Positions 18,448 to 27,085 of a DNA stretch of 56,995 nucleotides are shown here, in pieces. Under the pieces are notes generated by a model that had not been told where the DNA came from, did no database searches, and worked only from the letters and a program-made list of their open reading frames with translations. Origin of the DNA: Promethearchaeota archaeon (GTDB lineage: Archaea > Asgardarchaeota > Lokiarchaeia > Sigynarchaeales > SOKP01); assembly GCA_019057775.1 (NCBI GenBank), contig JAHLWT010000013.1, positions 1 to 56,995 of the forward strand, read 5' to 3'. A program made the position numbers and the translations under genes. Numbering within the stretch: the stretch's first letter is position 1; every line of letters starts with the position of its first letter.

Positions 18448-19836
18448 ATGAATAAAAATAAGAAAAAACTACTAATAATTGGATTGGACTGCGCTACTCC
18501 TAAAACAATTTTTAAAGATTTCTTAGATGATTGCCCTAATATTAAAAAGATGGTAAAAAATGGAGTACATGGGAAATTAAGAACATGTAATCCACCAATT
18601 ACTATCCCTGCTTGGATGGTGATGTCTACAGGGAAGAAAGCCGGAACATTAGGAATATATGGATTTCGACACAGGAAAGATAATTCCTATGATGATTTCT
18701 GGATTGCCACTTCGTACCAAATTAAAGAACCAAAAGTATGGGATATAATAGCTGAAAGAGGTTTAAAATCCTGCATTTTAGGTTTACCCCCAACTTATCC
18801 TGTTCAACCTATAAATGGTTGGTTAGTATCTGGTTTTATTACCCCAGACATAACATCAAATTATACATATCCCCGTCAGTTAAAAGATGAAATAAAAGAA
18901 AACGTGGGTAGCTATATCTTAGATGCTAATTTTAGGGTAGAAGATAAAACAATCCTACTAAATGAAATTTATGAAATGACCAAAGTTCAGTTAAAAACAG
19001 TTAAATATCTGATACAAACTAAGGATTGGGATTATTTTAAGTTTGTAATTATTGGATTAGATAGGTTCCACCACGCCTTTTGGAAGTATTATGATAAAGA
19101 ACATCAGAAATATGAACCAGGAAACGTATTTGAGGGTGAAATGAGAAAGTATTATAAATTTTTAGATCAAGAAATTGGAGAGATCTTAAATTTAGTTGGT
19201 GAAAATACCATTTCAATGATTGTGTCTGATCATGGTGCCAAAGCAATGAAAGGTTTAATATGTGTAAATATGGCTCTTGAAAATTTAGGATTATTGAAAT
19301 TTAAAACTAAACCAAAACCAGGTTCAAGATTAGCTGATGCTGAAATTGATTGGAATAATACTTATGCTTGGGGTTGGGGAGGCTATTATGCTAGAATATT
19401 TTTAAATCTTGAAGGTAGAGAGCCGAATGGAATCATAAAGAAAGAAAATTATGAAAAGATGCGAGACGAAATAATTCAAAAAATAAAATCAATAAAAGAT
19501 AATAATGGCAATCCCATGAACACGATCATTTATAAACCTGAAGAGATATATGAGGTTACGAATGGAGACACACCAGATCTGATGGTTTATTTTGATAATT
19601 TGAGTTGGAGATCCGCCGGAACGGTAGGATATGATTCAATGTACTTAGATGAAAACGACACAGGTCCAGATGATGCAGTTCATGATTGGTATGGAGTTTA
19701 TATTTTTTATGACCCAAAGAACAAGCTTGGGAAAGATTTAGGAACTAAAAGTATACTCGATATTGCTCCAACATCTCTTAAAATTTTAGGGGTTAAAGTT
19801 CCTAAGGATATGGAAGGTAAAATAATAGATTTTTAA
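18448..19836 (+). CDS. Alkaline-phosphatase-superfamily phosphodiesterase (nucleotide pyrophosphatase type)
   Basis: The 462-residue protein starts with the metal-binding LLIIGLDCATP and has PPITIPAWMVMSTGK, in which Thr is the predicted nucleophile as in NPP-type phosphodiesterases, then a GLDRFHHAFW histidine region, VSDHGAKAMKG (metal-binding DH) and a late VHDWYG histidine. It lies between sat and cysC, 34 and 21 bases from them, so it probably acts on a nucleotide of sulfate activation, for example removing 3'-phosphoadenosine products, or on a sulfated product. That link is inference. No signal peptide is evident, so it is predicted to be cytosolic. Confidence 0.8.
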   Translation: MNKNKKKLLIIGLDCATPKTIFKDFLDDCPNIKKMVKNGVHGKLRTCNPPITIPAWMVMSTGKKAGTLGIYGFRHRKDNSYDDFWIATSYQIKEPKVWDIIAERGLKSCILGLPPTYPVQPINGWLVSGFITPDITSNYTYPRQLKDEIKENVGSYILDANFRVEDKTILLNEIYEMTKVQLKTVKYLIQTKDWDYFKFVIIGLDRFHHAFWKYYDKEHQKYEPGNVFEGEMRKYYKFLDQEIGEILNLVGENTISMIVSDHGAKAMKGLICVNMALENLGLLKFKTKPKPGSRLADAEIDWNNTYAWGWGGYYARIFLNLEGREPNGIIKKENYEKMRDEIIQKIKSIKDNNGNPMNTIIYKPEEIYEVTNGDTPDLMVYFDNLSWRSAGTVGYDSMYLDENDTGPDDAVHDWYGVYIFYDPKNKLGKDLGTKSILDIAPTSLKILGVKVPKDMEGKIIDF

Positions 19837-19857
19837 TTAAAAATGAATAAATGAAAA

Positions 19858-20391
19858 ATGGAACATAAAGGATTTACGTTATGGTTTACAGGACTTCCTT
19901 GTTCAGGTAAGACTGTACTTGCTGATGCTGTTGCTGAAGAGTTAAAAGCAAAAGGTATGAAGGTAGAAAGACTTGATGGAGATATAGTACGAAAAAGTTT
20001 AACAAAGGATTTGGGTTTTACTGAAGAAGATAGAAATATGAATATTGAAAGAGTCACTTTCGTTGCGAAACTTTTATCACGTAATGGAGTTGTTGTTCTT
20101 GCTTCTTTTGTATCCCCATACAATAAAATTAGAGCCTATTCCCGAAAAGAGATAGGAAATTATGTTCTCGTTTATGTCAAGTGTTCTCTTGAAGAATGTG
20201 AAAACCGGGATGTTAAAGGCATGTATGCAAAAGCAAGAGCTGGTGAAATAAAAGACTTTACAGGAATTGATCATCCTTTTGAAGAACCAAACGAAGTAGA
20301 AATAGTTGTTGAAACAGATAAACAAACAGTTAATCAGAGCAAAGAAATTGTATTAAAAACTTTGAATAAAATGGGTTATTTACCAAATTGA
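19858..20391 (+). CDS. cysC: Adenylylsulfate (APS) kinase
   Basis: The 177-residue kinase phosphorylates APS to PAPS, the sulfate donor. The P-loop is GLPCSGKT at 12-19, followed by ERLDGDIVRKSL, GFTEEDRNMNIERV (APS-binding Arg/Asn), FVSPYNKIRA and KGMYAKARAGEIKDFTGIDHPFEEP, all standard for CysC. It is the last gene of the operon, converging with the heptose operon across 178 bases. The presence of CysC means the pathway aims at PAPS, yet no sulfotransferase is recognisable in the window. Confidence 0.96.
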   Translation: MEHKGFTLWFTGLPCSGKTVLADAVAEELKAKGMKVERLDGDIVRKSLTKDLGFTEEDRNMNIERVTFVAKLLSRNGVVVLASFVSPYNKIRAYSRKEIGNYVLVYVKCSLEECENRDVKGMYAKARAGEIKDFTGIDHPFEEPNEVEIVVETDKQTVNQSKEIVLKTLNKMGYLPN

Positions 20392-20569
20392 GATAACCTA
20401 AAGAAGAACTTAAAACAATTCTTTTAATAAAAAAAAATTTTATCTATTAGATTTTAACATCATAAAATTTATTGAATCTAATTTATCATCTTACATTACT
20501 TAGGTAATTTTTTATGCTCAAAGTAGTACAATGTACTTAGAAGTTTAATATCAACGAGATTGGTTTATT

Positions 20570-21502
20570 TTAGATAGAATTTAATAAATCCTGGACTTTT
20601 TCAGAAATGATTTTTTCATTTAAACCATAAGCATTCAATACTACTTCTCTTTTTCCAGATTCTCCAAAAGTATCATCAACTCCAATGAATCTCATAGGTA
20701 ATGGATGATTTTCAGAAATAATTCTAGCTAGGATGCTACCAAACCCACAATAAATATTGTGCTCCTCTAATACTATAATCGCTTTCATATCTTTTATTTC
20801 TTTTATTAATAATCTCTTATTAATGGGCTTAATCGATGGAAGATTTATTATTTTTAAGGAAATTTTTAATTTCTTTTCTATTTTCAGAGCATTCTTATAT
20901 GCTAATGTGCTACCAAATCCCGTTCCAATTAAACAAATATCATCTCCATCTTTTAATATATCAACTTTTCCTATGTAAAATTTGTAATCTTCATCATGAA
21001 TTTTAGGAAAAGAACCTCTTGGTAATCTAATGTAAAAAGGTTCATTAGTATTGAAAGCATATTCTAACATCTGAACAAGTTCAATACTATCAGATGGAAT
21101 TAATACATTCAAATTGGGTAACGTTGCCATCAAACTTAAATCCTCTAAAGCGTTATGAGTGCTTCCATCTGGTCCTACAAACCCTCCATGAGTCGTAATA
21201 ATTTTTACATTTAGATTATCATGACATGCTAATCGTATAAATTCCCACGCTCTGCCTGTTGTGAAAATAGAAAATCCACTAACCACAGGCATTTTTCCAG
21301 AAATTGCGAGTCCTAACGCTGTACCTAATTGATTTTGCTCAGCAATGCCCATATTAAAGAATCGGTTAGGGAATACTTTAGCAAATTCGAAGGTTCGAGT
21401 CGAAGAAGATAAATCAGCATCCAAGACAACGATGTTTTTGTTTTTTTCTCCTATTTTAACTAAAAACTTTCCAAAAATTTCTCTTAGAGGTGGTTCAGAC
21501 AT
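20570..21502 (-). CDS. Transketolase, C-terminal subunit
   Basis: The 310-residue protein holds the pyrimidine-binding and C-terminal domains of transketolase. It shows the catalytic glutamate in MGIAEQNQLGTALGLA, GFSIFTTGRAWEFIR, THGGFVGPDGSTHNALEDL and the late EEHNIYCGFGS. Archaea and some bacteria split transketolase in two. The partner subunit ends three bases upstream. It is last in the eight-gene operon with GmhA, GmhB and HddA, so the reaction relevant here is probably ketol transfer giving sedoheptulose 7-phosphate or its precursors. Confidence 0.94.
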   Translation of the reverse strand: MSEPPLREIFGKFLVKIGEKNKNIVVLDADLSSSTRTFEFAKVFPNRFFNMGIAEQNQLGTALGLAISGKMPVVSGFSIFTTGRAWEFIRLACHDNLNVKIITTHGGFVGPDGSTHNALEDLSLMATLPNLNVLIPSDSIELVQMLEYAFNTNEPFYIRLPRGSFPKIHDEDYKFYIGKVDILKDGDDICLIGTGFGSTLAYKNALKIEKKLKISLKIINLPSIKPINKRLLIKEIKDMKAIIVLEEHNIYCGFGSILARIISENHPLPMRFIGVDDTFGESGKREVVLNAYGLNEKIISEKVQDLLNSI

Positions 21503-21505
21503 TAA

Positions 21506-22360
21506 TTATTGCTCTCCTTTCAATTCTTTTGCCATATTTTCCAATTCTTTAACAGCTATTTCATATTCTTCTTGATTTGGTGCTCTACCATGATACTTGC
21601 GAGTATGCTGCATAAAAGAAACATCAGAACCTTTTATTAAATAAGAAATAATAACGATAGGTTTACCAAGTATAGATTTAGATCTTTCAAATCCTTGTAA
21701 GATCTCATTTAAATTTGATCCATCCATCTCAATAACTTCCCAACCAAAAGATTTCCATTTCTCGGCTAAGGGTTCTAAAGCCATGATTTCTTCTGTAGAG
21801 CCATCTGATTGAAATCCGTTACGATCTATTATAGCTATTAAGTTATCTAATTTGTAATGGTTTGCTGCCATTGCAGCTTCCCAAATAACTCCTTCATTTA
21901 ATTCTCCATCTCCTAATAAGACATATATTTTTTTATCACTATTATTTAATCTTGCTGCTAAAGCACATCCAACTCCAATTGACAACCCCATACCTAAGGA
22001 ACCAGTAGAAATTTCAATACCTAATTGTGGATTTTTAATAGGATGCCCTTGTAATCTAGAACCAAATTGTCTTAATGTAAATAATTCTTCCCTGTTTAGG
22101 AAACCTATTTTTGATAAAACAGCATAATATGCGGGTGCTGCATGTCCCTTACTTAAAATAAAAATATCTCTTTTTTTCCATAGAGGATCTTTATGATTAA
22201 TCCTCATGATCTTATGATAAAGAAGATAGATTATTTTGGCGCAAGAAAGAGACCCCCCAGGATGACCTGATTGAGCAGTATAAATCATTTTTAATATATC
22301 TTTTTTAATATCAAGAATATCGATTGAGAACTGCTGCTCATCCTGTTTCGATATCTCCAT
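21506..22360 (-). CDS. Transketolase, N-terminal subunit
   Basis: The 284-residue subunit binds thiamine diphosphate. Motifs are SGHPGGSLSCAKI, LSKGHAAPAYYAVL, the long GDGELNEGVIWEAAMAANHY that holds the cofactor diphosphate and magnesium, and DRNGFQSDG. It pairs with the C-terminal subunit three bases downstream, with likely coupled translation. The heptose operon context points to supply of seven-carbon sugar phosphate rather than a general pentose-phosphate pathway, although the enzyme may also serve ribose synthesis. Confidence 0.94.
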   Translation of the reverse strand: MEISKQDEQQFSIDILDIKKDILKMIYTAQSGHPGGSLSCAKIIYLLYHKIMRINHKDPLWKKRDIFILSKGHAAPAYYAVLSKIGFLNREELFTLRQFGSRLQGHPIKNPQLGIEISTGSLGMGLSIGVGCALAARLNNSDKKIYVLLGDGELNEGVIWEAAMAANHYKLDNLIAIIDRNGFQSDGSTEEIMALEPLAEKWKSFGWEVIEMDGSNLNEILQGFERSKSILGKPIVIISYLIKGSDVSFMQHTRKYHGRAPNQEEYEIAVKELENMAKELKGEQ

Positions 22361-22383
22361 TCATAACCACTTATTGTAAGTTA

Positions 22384-23379
22384 TTACCTATCTAATTCAG
22401 CCATTAAATAATTACTGAATTTTTTTGAATCGTAAAATTCAACTGGAGGGAGTACCGCTGTAAAAGCTGCTGCGAGAAGTGCTAGTTTCACACTATCAAA
22501 AACTGTTAATCCCGAAGCAAATGATAGGCCTAAGACAGCCATAACTACACTACCAACTGCCACATAACTTCTTACTGGTTCCCTTAAGATTGGCTCAAAT
22601 TTTTCGACTGCTTCAATTTCTTTTGAAAAGAGATAAGAATCAGATTCTAAATAATTTAATATAAGATTTTTACATTTGGAGGCGTTTAAGATTCTTTTTC
22701 CTGCAATTGTTACACTAGTTTCATTACAACAATCAATTGAAAAAGTATCTAATGCCTTTTGTAGATTCATCTTTATCAATTCTACATCTTCATAAAGGTA
22801 ATAATTAGATTTAGTTGGACGAACTACTACAGGTATGTGCGATAAATTATCTTTCAAATAAATCATTAACTTTCTAATAAAAAGATCATCTAATAAGCCT
22901 CCTAATCCATAATCTAAAATTACAATCGAATCGATATTTGAAGATTTATTTCTAATAATCTCATCAAACTTCTCTTTTAAATTACTAGAAATATTACCAT
23001 TATAGTCTGTTTCTAAACGTAGGAGGTGCTGATTCATTGCTTTTATTCTTGTTATTTGAGGGGTTATTACTTTATCATCAATGAGAATTCCTGACGAATC
23101 TATTTTTAATTCATTTACTTTTTTCAGGAAGTATTCTCCCTCAAAATCATTCCCAATAATGGTACATATTTCGGGAATTCCCCCCAAAGACTGTATGAAT
23201 TGCAAAACTAATCCCGTTGCGCCTATATAAATGCTACTATTTTCTATTTTAACATTAGGGACAGGGGCATCAGGAGAAATCCTGTCTGCATAGCCAAAAA
23301 TGTATTTATCTATTAATGCATCCCCTATTAGTAATACTTTTTTGTTATTCCAACTAGAGATTTTATCAACAAGAGACAT
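22384..23379 (-). CDS. PfkB-family protein related to the HldE heptose kinase domain, catalytic Asp missing
   Basis: The 331-residue protein resembles the kinase half of HldE: LLIGDALIDKYIFG, ISPDAPVPNVKIE and QHLLRLETD match substrate-binding segments of that family. Two hallmarks are altered. The early GGAANVA becomes GATGLVL, and the C-terminal GAGD, whose Asp is the catalytic base, reads AVGS with Ser at 277, although the following helices (VMAVLGLSFASG, LAAAF) are intact. There is no adenylyltransferase domain. It may be an inactive or regulatory paralogue, or use another base. It lies between transaldolase (9 bases) and transketolase (23 bases) genes. Confidence 0.75.
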   Translation of the reverse strand: MSLVDKISSWNNKKVLLIGDALIDKYIFGYADRISPDAPVPNVKIENSSIYIGATGLVLQFIQSLGGIPEICTIIGNDFEGEYFLKKVNELKIDSSGILIDDKVITPQITRIKAMNQHLLRLETDYNGNISSNLKEKFDEIIRNKSSNIDSIVILDYGLGGLLDDLFIRKLMIYLKDNLSHIPVVVRPTKSNYYLYEDVELIKMNLQKALDTFSIDCCNETSVTIAGKRILNASKCKNLILNYLESDSYLFSKEIEAVEKFEPILREPVRSYVAVGSVVMAVLGLSFASGLTVFDSVKLALLAAAFTAVLPPVEFYDSKKFSNYLMAELDR

Positions 23380-23388
23380 TTTAGTAAC

Positions 23389-24045
23389 TTATTTCTTTAA
23401 TTCATTTTGTAGTTTCTCCCAATCTTTAAGAAAAGCCTCCAGACCTAAATCGGTATTTGGGTGTTTAAACATTTTTTCAAGTACAGAAAAAGGGATTGTT
23501 GCGATATGTGCTCCAATCTTTGCTGCTTCAATAATATGTCTAGAATTTCTTACAGAAGCCACTATTAATTCTGATTTAAAATCATATGCACGAATGATTT
23601 CCATTGATTCCTTAAGCATATAAATTTCATCTTGACCGTTATCCATTAATCTCCCTATGAAAGGGCTAATAAAAGAGGCACCAGCCTTAGCAGCTATTAA
23701 AACTTGATTTTGTGAAAAAACCAGAGTGACATTAGTTTTTATGCCCTCAGCTTCAAGGATTTTAACAGCTTTGATCCCATCTTTAGTGAAAGGAATCTTT
23801 ATTACTATATTTGAGGCAATTTTTGCTAATTCACGAGCTTCTGTAACCATATCTTCTGTAGTTAATCCAATGACTTCTCCACTAACAGGACCTTCAACAA
23901 TTCCACATATTTTTTTCAATTGCTCTATAGGTTCTACACCTTCTTTGGCCAGGAGAGTCGGGTTTGTCGTTACTCCATCAATAATTCCAAGTTCCTGCAT
24001 TTCTTTAATTTGTTTTAAATTAGCAGTATCTATAAAAAATTTCAT
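23389..24045 (-). CDS. Transaldolase / fructose-6-phosphate aldolase family (TalC/MipB)
   Basis: The 218-residue protein is a short transaldolase. It opens [15 protein letters not shown], has [13 protein letters not shown], the Schiff-base lysine in [14 protein letters not shown] near residue 86, VTLVFSQNQ, and [11 protein letters not shown]. The family either transfers dihydroxyacetone between sugar phosphates, making sedoheptulose 7-phosphate from fructose 6-phosphate and erythrose 4-phosphate, or cleaves fructose 6-phosphate. The operon with heptose genes favours the transaldolase reaction. Forty-four bases separate it from gmhB. Confidence 0.93.
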   Translation of the reverse strand: MKFFIDTANLKQIKEMQELGIIDGVTTNPTLLAKEGVEPIEQLKKICGIVEGPVSGEVIGLTTEDMVTEARELAKIASNIVIKIPFTKDGIKAVKILEAEGIKTNVTLVFSQNQVLIAAKAGASFISPFIGRLMDNGQDEIYMLKESMEIIRAYDFKSELIVASVRNSRHIIEAAKIGAHIATIPFSVLEKMFKHPNTDLGLEAFLKDWEKLQNELKK

Positions 24046-24089
24046 ACTTTTTCACCAAATAATTATGATGAGTATATTAATACTTGATT

Positions 24090-24644
24090 TTATATATGTT
24101 TAGCAAATTCATTTAAGTTTTTAAATATCAAGTCTGGTATAATTGAACCAATTTTTTTCTGTTCTTCTTTTCCATAACCAGTTAAGACCAGTACTGTTTT
24201 GCATCTCGCTGCTAATCCCGTCTGAATATCATTTAAAGTATCACCAACCATAAACGAGTTATTTAAATCAATATTATATTTTTTTTTAGCTTTAAGGATC
24301 ATCCCAGGATTTGGTTTTCTACAATCACAATAACCCGTAAATTCAGGGTGGTGGGGGCAAAAATAAATATCGGCTAAAGTTACATTATGCGCCTTTAAAA
24401 TTGATTTCATTTTATTATGAATTGTATTAAGAATTTCTTCTGTATAATATCCACGTGCAACACCTGCTTGATTTGTTATCACAATTAAAAGGAATCCTTT
24501 CTTGTTTAATATTTTTAAAGCTTCGATGGACCCCTCAATAATTTCAAAGTCATCTGGATTAGAGAGATATCCTACTTCAACATTAATTACGCCATCTCTA
24601 TCTAAAAAAATTGCTTTATTGCTATTTTGTTTTTTCATAAGCAT
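24090..24644 (-). CDS. gmhB: D-glycero-D-manno-heptose 1,7-bisphosphate 7-phosphatase (HAD family)
   Basis: The 184-residue HAD phosphatase shows FLDRDGVINVEVGYL (DxD nucleophile), VITNQAGVARGYYTEE, the GmhB-type zinc loop FCPHHPEFTGYCDCRKPNPGM cut by HAD strands, and MVGDTLNDIQTG. It removes the 7-phosphate of manno-heptose 1,7-bisphosphate after HddA or HldE action. Its first codons overlap the end of the epimerase gene by 23 bases; a second in-frame ATG at 24638 still overlaps. HisB-type histidinol phosphatase is the main alternative, and the neighbours decide against it. Confidence 0.92.
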   Translation of the reverse strand: MLMKKQNSNKAIFLDRDGVINVEVGYLSNPDDFEIIEGSIEALKILNKKGFLLIVITNQAGVARGYYTEEILNTIHNKMKSILKAHNVTLADIYFCPHHPEFTGYCDCRKPNPGMILKAKKKYNIDLNNSFMVGDTLNDIQTGLAARCKTVLVLTGYGKEEQKKIGSIIPDLIFKNLNEFAKHI

Positions 24645-25263
24645 GTTTTAATGATTTGATTACAAAATTTGGATCTTCTGCTTCTAGTATCGCACTTGCA
24701 CTGCTTAATATATCTGAATTAATGAATTTTGCATTTTCGGGATTCACACCACCATCAATATCTATTAGAAAGTCTAATTTATTTTTTTGTCTAAACGCGA
24801 GTAAAAAACTGATTTTATCAAGTACTCCTGTTATGAATTTTTGACCAGACCAACCAGGATGCACAGACATTATTAGAACCAAGTCAATTTTATTAAGGAA
24901 CGGCAGGATTTCAGAGATGTGTGTATCAGGATTTAGTGCTATTCCTACTTTTTTATTTTTATTCTTGACTTCATCAATAATTCTCTCTTTATCTCCTTCT
25001 GATTCAATATGAAATACAAAAATATCAATGAATTTGAAGATCTGTTCGAAATATGCTAGAGGGTTATTAACCATTAAGTGTGCAACTATAGGTTTTCTAT
25101 ATTTTTTCTCTAATACTCGAAAGACATTTAAATTTTTATTTAAATTCTTCACAAATACTCCATCCATAACATCTATATGAATGAAATCGAATCCTTGTAA
25201 TCCCTCAATTATTTTTGGGTTAAAGTTATCAGTTGCATGAATAGATATTGCCACTTTCTTCAT
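24622..25263 (-). CDS. Ribulose-phosphate 3-epimerase-like TIM-barrel protein
   Basis: The 213-residue protein follows the RPE pattern: FIHIDVMDGVFV (metal-binding His and Asp), VAHLMVNNP, the late SVHPGWSGQKFI and FLIDIDGGVNPENA with the second acidic residue. It is somewhat divergent; for example it starts AISIHATD instead of the usual APSILSAD. RPE interconverts ribulose 5-phosphate and xylulose 5-phosphate, the ketose donor for transketolase, so it fits the S7P supply role of this operon. A specialised epimerase acting on another sugar phosphate is possible. Confidence 0.82.
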   Translation of the reverse strand: MKKVAISIHATDNFNPKIIEGLQGFDFIHIDVMDGVFVKNLNKNLNVFRVLEKKYRKPIVAHLMVNNPLAYFEQIFKFIDIFVFHIESEGDKERIIDEVKNKNKKVGIALNPDTHISEILPFLNKIDLVLIMSVHPGWSGQKFITGVLDKISFLLAFRQKNKLDFLIDIDGGVNPENAKFINSDILSSASAILEAEDPNFVIKSLKHAYEKTK

Positions 25264-25311
25264 GTAATTTACTCTTAAGTATTTTAAATTTTACAAATAT
25301 TAGAAAACTAA

Positions 25312-25878
25312 TTAATTAAATAACTCTTTTTCAACTAAATAACAAATTATATGCCCAACAGTTATATGTCCCTCCTGAATTCGAGGTGTATCAGTAGAAG
25401 GCATCTTTAAACAATAGTGTGCCAATTTTTCGATTATATTTTCTTTTTGTCCAGTCATCCCTACAGTTATGGCTCCTTTTTCTTTAGCTTTTTCTAACCC
25501 TTTCACTACATTGGGAGAATTACCAGAAGTACTTATCCCTATTACAATATCTCCTTCCTCTACAAAAGCAGAAACTTGTCTCTCAAAAATTAAATCATAA
25601 CCAAAATCGTTAGCAGTGGCTGTTATTGAAGATGTATTAGTATGAAAAGCAAGAGAAGGAAGAGGATCGCGTTCTTTATAGAATTTACCTACAAATTCAG
25701 CAGCAATATGTTGAGCATCTGCAGCACTACCTCCATTTCCAAACAGCACTACTTTTTTATTATTTCTATATGCTTTGATAATTTCTTCTGAAACTTGCTT
25801 TATTTGAGGAGCCAGGTTCTTAATTCCTTCTTTTACTTTGATATTTTCATTTAAAATTTCAATTATTTCATTTTCCAT
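25312..25878 (-). CDS. gmhA: Sedoheptulose 7-phosphate isomerase
   Basis: The 188-residue SIS-domain protein converts sedoheptulose 7-phosphate to D-glycero-D-manno-heptose 7-phosphate. It has VLFGNGGSAADAQHIAAEFVG (phosphate loop), FGYDLIFERQV, GISTSGNSPNVVKGL, TDTPRIQEGHITVGHIIC with the catalytic His and Gln, all typical of GmhA rather than of DiaA. Length is normal for the family. It lies between hddA (36 bases upstream) and the epimerase gene (48 bases downstream) and is the committing step from S7P to heptose. Confidence 0.94.
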   Translation of the reverse strand: MENEIIEILNENIKVKEGIKNLAPQIKQVSEEIIKAYRNNKKVVLFGNGGSAADAQHIAAEFVGKFYKERDPLPSLAFHTNTSSITATANDFGYDLIFERQVSAFVEEGDIVIGISTSGNSPNVVKGLEKAKEKGAITVGMTGQKENIIEKLAHYCLKMPSTDTPRIQEGHITVGHIICYLVEKELFN

Positions 25879-25914
25879 AATTAATCCCTTAATTTTTTTT
25901 GTATTAAATCAGTG

Positions 25915-26925
25915 CTATTTTATTTCCCATACTTCAAATCCTTTTGGATTGAAATGAAAATTAATAATCTTACCTCCAATTTTTTCTAATTCCTTAACTA
26001 TTCCATATTTTTTACTTGGATCTGAAAATAATAATAAATGTCCTCCGCCTCCAGCACCAAGCAATTTTCCCCCAATAACACCTAATTTTCTTGAAGTTAA
26101 ATAAAAATTTTCTATATTTTTATTTGATATTTTTGAACTTAGACTCTTTTTTGCTAACCACCCCTGATGTAAAAGTTCTCCAAATTTGCTTAATCTGCTT
26201 AAATCGTTGGATTCTATAATTGATTTCATGGAATGTGCTACGTTTTTTAAATCTTGCATAGCATCCATATATGACTTCTTTTCAAATTCATAACCTTTTA
26301 AAACTTCGTCTTGAATATCAGAAGAAAAGTGAGAACCTCCAACATAACATAAAATCAAACGAAATTGTAATTCGTTTAGTGTCTCCTCTGTAGTTTTTAT
26401 AGGTGTGACAGAAACATTTTTTGTAAAATCAATGAAATTAAATCCACCGTAAGCAGCAGCAAATTGATCTTGATATCCACCTTTTTGTTTTAATTCAATG
26501 CGTTCTATTTCATAAGCTTTTTGAGCAATATCATGCTTTGTAAATCCTAGCTTGTAATATCTATTAAGAGCACCTATAAGAGCAACTGATAGTGAAGATG
26601 ACCCACCCATTCCTGACCCTGCAGGGAGTTCTGAATATATGATGATGTTAAATCCATCGTTTACATTTAGAACATTAATTATTCCCTTGAATAATTCAAA
26701 TTTCGTTGAGTAATCATGATCTCCAACATTAAATTCGAATTCTTTATTATCATTAATCGATAAAATTACTATTTTCTTATCGTGCCGAGGTTTTAATGTG
26801 ATATATACATGACGATCAATTGTTGTATTTATGACACACCCTCCATGCTCAATACAATATGGTGCCATATCAGTCCCTCCCCCTCCAAAACTCACACGAA
26901 AAGGTGCCTTTGAACGAATTATCAT
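25915..26925 (-). CDS. hddA: D-glycero-alpha-D-manno-heptose 7-phosphate kinase (GHMP kinase)
   Basis: The 336-residue GHMP kinase starts RSKAPFRVSFGGGGTDMAPY, the signature of HddA-like kinases, and has SELPAGSGMGGSSSLSVAL (ATP loop), KGGYQDQFAAAYGG and GGKLLGAGGGGHLLLF. HddA phosphorylates carbon 1 of heptose 7-phosphate in the GDP-heptose route. It is the first gene of the minus-strand operon, diverging from the SDR gene at 27086, so the promoter lies within 26926-27085. The matching guanylyltransferase HddC is not in the window. A related fucokinase-type activity is less likely here. Confidence 0.92.
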   Translation of the reverse strand: MIIRSKAPFRVSFGGGGTDMAPYCIEHGGCVINTTIDRHVYITLKPRHDKKIVILSINDNKEFEFNVGDHDYSTKFELFKGIINVLNVNDGFNIIIYSELPAGSGMGGSSSLSVALIGALNRYYKLGFTKHDIAQKAYEIERIELKQKGGYQDQFAAAYGGFNFIDFTKNVSVTPIKTTEETLNELQFRLILCYVGGSHFSSDIQDEVLKGYEFEKKSYMDAMQDLKNVAHSMKSIIESNDLSRLSKFGELLHQGWLAKKSLSSKISNKNIENFYLTSRKLGVIGGKLLGAGGGGHLLLFSDPSKKYGIVKELEKIGGKIINFHFNPKGFEVWEIK

Positions 26926-27085
26926 AATAAATACTAATTTTGATATTTTATTGTAATATCACATTTTTTCATATTTTTTCATTAAAAAATTTGTTTATTT
27001 TGTGATGGTCTTATTTTCTTAATAACATTCTTTAATTTTGATAAAATCTTATGAACTAATTAATAAACAATCTAAACATTATCAC

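Noticed and set aside
22384..23379. Naming the PfkB protein HldE or RfaE
   Set aside because: The catalytic Asp is missing and there is no adenylyltransferase domain.
27038..27085. TTG start adding 16 residues to the zinc-ribbon SDR
   Set aside because: The added residues precede the Rossmann motif without family similarity; ATG 27086 gives the normal SDR start.
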